From contig NZ_FSRU01000003.1 in assembly GCF_900142845.1 (NCBI RefSeq), positions 496,001-560,000 on the forward strand: a DNA stretch of 64,000 nucleotides. The letters run 5' to 3'. Origin of the DNA: Paraburkholderia phenazinium (lineage in GTDB: Bacteria; Pseudomonadota; Gammaproteobacteria; Burkholderiales; Burkholderiaceae). Numbering within the stretch: position 1 is the first letter of the stretch; every line of letters starts with the position of its first letter. A model generated the notes under the pieces. That model had not been told where the DNA came from, did not search any database, and saw only the letters and a list, made by a program, of their open reading frames with translations. Shown in pieces: positions 61,338 through 64,000 of this stretch. Position numbers and translations under genes: made by a program.

Positions 61338-62654
61338 TCAAGTTGGATGGCCAGTGGTAGGCAGCTTGCCGTCACGGCGCACGCGGCGCAAGAGTTTTGA
61401 CGCACGCAGCTTGCGGACGCGTTTGATCAGGCGCAACAGCGGCGATTTGTGCAGGCGTGCCAACTCGCTCCTGACCTCGGCCAATGCCGCGCGTGTCGAG
61501 GCGAGTTCGCTCAGCAAGATCTCGTCGATACCCACACCGTCGATCAGCGCGACATCCACCATCCGGGTGGCGCGCCCCGCCGATACCTGCGGCTGCGGCC
61601 AGTTCGCCGCCGCGCCGAACGCCATCACCTGGGTGGCCTGGGCCAGCTTGCTGGTCCAGAGCACCAGCGCATCGGCGTCGACGCTCCCGCTGCCCGCCAG
61701 GGTCCGCGCGAAATCCAGGGCTTCCAGGTGGACCTGCAATCCTTCGACGGCATCGAAGCCCACGCTGCGTTCGGCCGCCTCTTCGCGGCGTGCGCTGCCG
61801 AACGACGGCTTGAGGCCGGTGAGCTCGCCGATCCACTGTTCGGCGCCCGCGATATATGCCGGTGAGTGGCCCGCCAGATCGCAGTCGAAGATCGCATGGG
61901 CGTGCGTCGCCGCATCTCTTAGCGTCAACAGCCAGTGCGCGAGAAAGGCCCGGTAGGCCTGCAGCGGCGTGATCGCCGCAATGTGTTCCTTATAGACGGC
62001 GAGACACGCTTCGACCGTCTGTGCTTGCGCATCGCCGGTCGGCGGCGGCAGCACGACGCCCAGCGCAGCCATGGTCTGCTGGACGAGCGGCACGTGCCGG
62101 TTCAACGCCAGCACCACAAACGGCACGGCAACAAAGTGCGGATTGCGATGCGCGGCGAACAATTGCCAGCACGACTGCCACTGCGAGATCGGATTTTTCT
62201 CGACCACGATATGCACGGCATCGGGAAAGGTGGCGCGGAACCACTGCAGGCGGCCTAGCGAGCGGCAGAACTTGAGTACCGGCACGCGGCCCTGGTCGTG
62301 CGCGCTGCGCATGAGACCGCGCACATAGGCCTCGAGACGTTCGGCGGCCTCCGGGGTTTGGCCGTCGAGGCGGTCGATCGAGAACACCGCGTCATAACCG
62401 GGGATGCCGCGCCCCTGCGGGCCCAGCAGGTGAGCGAACTCGGCAAAGTACGGCGCCTCCAGCGCCGGGTGACCCGAACGCCAGCTATTAGCCGTACTGC
62501 TCGCCAACTTGTCCGTGTCGATCGTCGCCAGCATTTCGTGCAAGGGCTCGTAGTAGGCGGTGACGTTGTCGAGCTTGCGAAAGCATGACCATAACCACGT
62601 TCCGGCCGTTCTGTAACCGGTATGAAGGAAGACGGCCTGGCATTGAGCGTTCAT
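61338..62654 (-). CDS. Sulfotransferase-like protein
   Basis: A protein of 438 residues. The N-terminal FLHTGYRTAGTWLWSCFRKL corresponds to the PAPS-binding loop of sulfotransferases (G-x-x-R-x-G-T-x-W-L), and VHIVVEKNPISQWQSCW matches the later 3-phosphate motif region. The C-terminal part (STRAALAEVRSELARLHKSP) is a coiled coil followed by a basic tail, as in proteins that work beside glycosyltransferases. It may add sulfate to a surface sugar or a protein. The start at MNAQCQA is chosen because the extension to 62702 lacks conservation. Confidence 0.7.
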   Translation of the reverse strand: MNAQCQAVFLHTGYRTAGTWLWSCFRKLDNVTAYYEPLHEMLATIDTDKLASSTANSWRSGHPALEAPYFAEFAHLLGPQGRGIPGYDAVFSIDRLDGQTPEAAERLEAYVRGLMRSAHDQGRVPVLKFCRSLGRLQWFRATFPDAVHIVVEKNPISQWQSCWQLFAAHRNPHFVAVPFVVLALNRHVPLVQQTMAALGVVLPPPTGDAQAQTVEACLAVYKEHIAAITPLQAYRAFLAHWLLTLRDAATHAHAIFDCDLAGHSPAYIAGAEQWIGELTGLKPSFGSARREEAAERSVGFDAVEGLQVHLEALDFARTLAGSGSVDADALVLWTSKLAQATQVMAFGAAANWPQPQVSAGRATRMVDVALIDGVGIDEILLSELASTRAALAEVRSELARLHKSPLLRLIKRVRKLRASKLLRRVRRDGKLPTTGHPT

Positions 62655-62721
62655 GGTGTCTGGGGAAAAGGCATGCGGTTGCACCGGACAGGGTCCGGGC
62701 AAGGTTGAGGGAGCGCGGGGG

Positions 62722-63630
62722 TCATGCGAAGCTTGGATTGGCGCGCATCTGGTCGAACGCGCGAGAGACCTGCCTGACGGACAACATGTATTTCCAGTAA
62801 CGCTCTTTCAGAAATCCGGTGGGCAGAAAAGTGCTGCCGATCAGCACCTGCCCCGCCCCCCAGTCCGGCCGCCAGGTATGCGCAATGCCGCGGCGCATGA
62901 ACAGCGACAGCGTGGGAATATGCAGGCTCGACGCCAGATGGCCGATTCCCGAGTCGTTGCCGATAAACCAGCCGGATTCGAAAACCCACGCGGCGACGTT
63001 GTCGAGCGAACCCAGGTCGGGCAGCGCGAGGCCAAGACGTTCGATGTGAATCCAGTCGGCGCGCTCTTGCGGGGCGACGACGAACTCCGGACTGAAGCCC
63101 AGTTCGCGCAGTTTGATGGCAAGGCGGATGAAACGCGAAGGCAGCCAGCACTTGTCGGCGGTGCTGGCGGTGGGGTGAATCGCCACGCGCAGCGGGTACT
63201 TCCTGTGTTGCAGTCCGGCAGGCGCCGTCATGCCGTTGCTCTTGTGCGCGCTCGCCAGACCGAACTCGTCCTGGCAAAAACGTGCGAGCCGGTCCGCCAT
63301 CGAATGCGACGATCGCACCCGGCAAATGTGATCGAGCAGGATCACGCGCGGATGGGCCTGCTCGAGGCCAGCGAACGGCTTGTTTCGATGCATCTGGATG
63401 ACGCGGTCGAAGCCGCCCAGCCTTGCCGCGAGATCGCCGGCGCTCAGGTCGTCTTCTGTTGCGACATCCGGAAACCAGTCGCGCAACGCATGGATCTGCC
63501 GGCCGAACACCGTGACCGCAATACCGCTTTGCTGCAGATTGCGCGCAATCGTCATCATCAGCAGCGAATCACCGATTGCTGGCGAAAGAACCAACGCTAC
63601 GCTAGAGATTGGCGGTACAGCCGGCCACAT
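62722..63630 (-). CDS. Glycosyltransferase family 9 (heptosyltransferase-like)
   Basis: A 302-residue enzyme. SPAIGDSLLMMTIARNLQQS is the GT9 donor loop, RVAIHPTASTADKCWLPSRF the inter-domain strand and FIGNDSGIGHLASSLHIPTL the D-S-G-x-x-H-L-A motif that binds the nucleotide sugar. GT9 proteins add heptose or related sugars to lipopolysaccharide or autotransporters. It lies upstream of the sulfotransferase-like gene with a gap of about 70 bases, so they may act on the same glycan. Confidence 0.9.
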   Translation of the reverse strand: MWPAVPPISSVALVLSPAIGDSLLMMTIARNLQQSGIAVTVFGRQIHALRDWFPDVATEDDLSAGDLAARLGGFDRVIQMHRNKPFAGLEQAHPRVILLDHICRVRSSHSMADRLARFCQDEFGLASAHKSNGMTAPAGLQHRKYPLRVAIHPTASTADKCWLPSRFIRLAIKLRELGFSPEFVVAPQERADWIHIERLGLALPDLGSLDNVAAWVFESGWFIGNDSGIGHLASSLHIPTLSLFMRRGIAHTWRPDWGAGQVLIGSTFLPTGFLKERYWKYMLSVRQVSRAFDQMRANPSFA

Positions 63631-63874
63631 AGGTCAATCCGGATAACGCGCCCAATGATGGGAGAACGCTTGCCCGCCCGGAAATGCATCACCGCCTTCC
63701 GAACCAGCAGCAGTCTAGAACCGATGCATATTATTAAAGTTACAGAATCGGTTACGGTCGTTTACGTCTGCATAACTTGACGGGGCGCCGCAGCACGGCG
63801 AGGCACAATGTCAAATTGACTTGACGTCGAGACCATCTGGCTGAAAGAATGAAGAAACGCGACGGGTCATATCA

Positions 63875-64000
63875 ATGCGCACACGACGGGGAAATCCTGG
63901 ACGCCCTGTCCAGGCGGCAACGCGCAATCTCCGCACCCGGAAAATCGGCGGCGACGATCTTCTGATCTGGGGCGGCGTATCGATCGGGGGCTTGTTCACG
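63875..64000 (+). CDS. Possible gene start cut by the window edge
   Basis: An ATG at 63875 opens a frame to the window end. It begins with a basic segment (MRTRRGNPGRPVQAATRNLR) followed by DDLLIWGGVSIGGLFT, which looks like the start of a membrane segment. No convincing ribosome binding site is seen and the frame is short, so it may be chance. Confidence 0.35.
   Translation, partial: MRTRRGNPGRPVQAATRNLRTRKIGGDDLLIWGGVSIGGLFT

Overview
The window is high-GC DNA of Burkholderiales type, most like Paraburkholderia, Caballeronia or Burkholderia. The evidence is the large share of LysR-type regulators, a solitary extra MreB, a MocR regulator, periplasmic-binding-protein transporters and a complete Tad/Flp pilus locus with two pilins. 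The genus is inferred from gene content only. No rRNA, tRNA, CRISPR array or replication origin was seen.

Positions 1-29,000 look like accessory DNA. Single genes in both orientations are mixed with degenerate intergenic repeats and broken genes. Intact modules are: a branched-chain-type binding protein, an Lrp/AsnC regulator, a diaminopropionate ammonia-lyase-like enzyme and an M20 amidohydrolase (3.7-8.1 kb); two Tat-exported epoxide-hydrolase-like enzymes flanking an aldo/keto reductase, with an NmrA-like reductase and a divergent GlxA/AraC regulator (8.5-14 kb); and a LysR regulator divergent from a serine hydrolase-MFS pair (19.7-23.1 kb). Between them lie orphan genes: an Imm40-like immunity protein, a DUF6176-like protein, HAD, GNAT and nucleotidyltransferase genes, small membrane proteins and an EAL-HDOD protein. 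Remnants include SnoaL-like, EamA (two), S53 peptidase, phytanoyl-CoA dioxygenase, VOC and alpha/beta hydrolase sequences, and an internally deleted IS110-type element that keeps its non-coding end.

Positions 29,000-44,900 are more conventional: a solitary mreB, DUF1488, GFA and Bcr/CflA-like genes, pepN, an SDR with a divergent LysR, a three-gene sugar-type ABC transporter (ATPase, permease, binding protein) facing a MocR regulator, an NHL-like lipoprotein and a two-domain molbindin.

Positions 44,900-64,000 concern the cell surface. A polyprenyl-phosphate-sugar synthase-like GT2 and two GT87/DUF2029 membrane glycosyltransferases form a leftward operon. Divergent from it runs the rightward tad locus: two flp pilins, prepilin peptidase, a small coupled ORF, rcpC, the secretin rcpA, a short lipoprotein, tadZ, tadA, tadB, tadC, tadE, tadF and tadG. 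A candidate sigma-54 promoter precedes the pilins. After tad come a YbjQ protein, a sulfotransferase-like protein and a GT9 glycosyltransferase. The most notable points are the dispersed repeat family around single-gene modules, the IS110 derivative with its candidate guide-RNA region, the small ORF coupled at both ends inside the tad operon, and the glycosyltransferase trio sharing a control region with the pilus genes.
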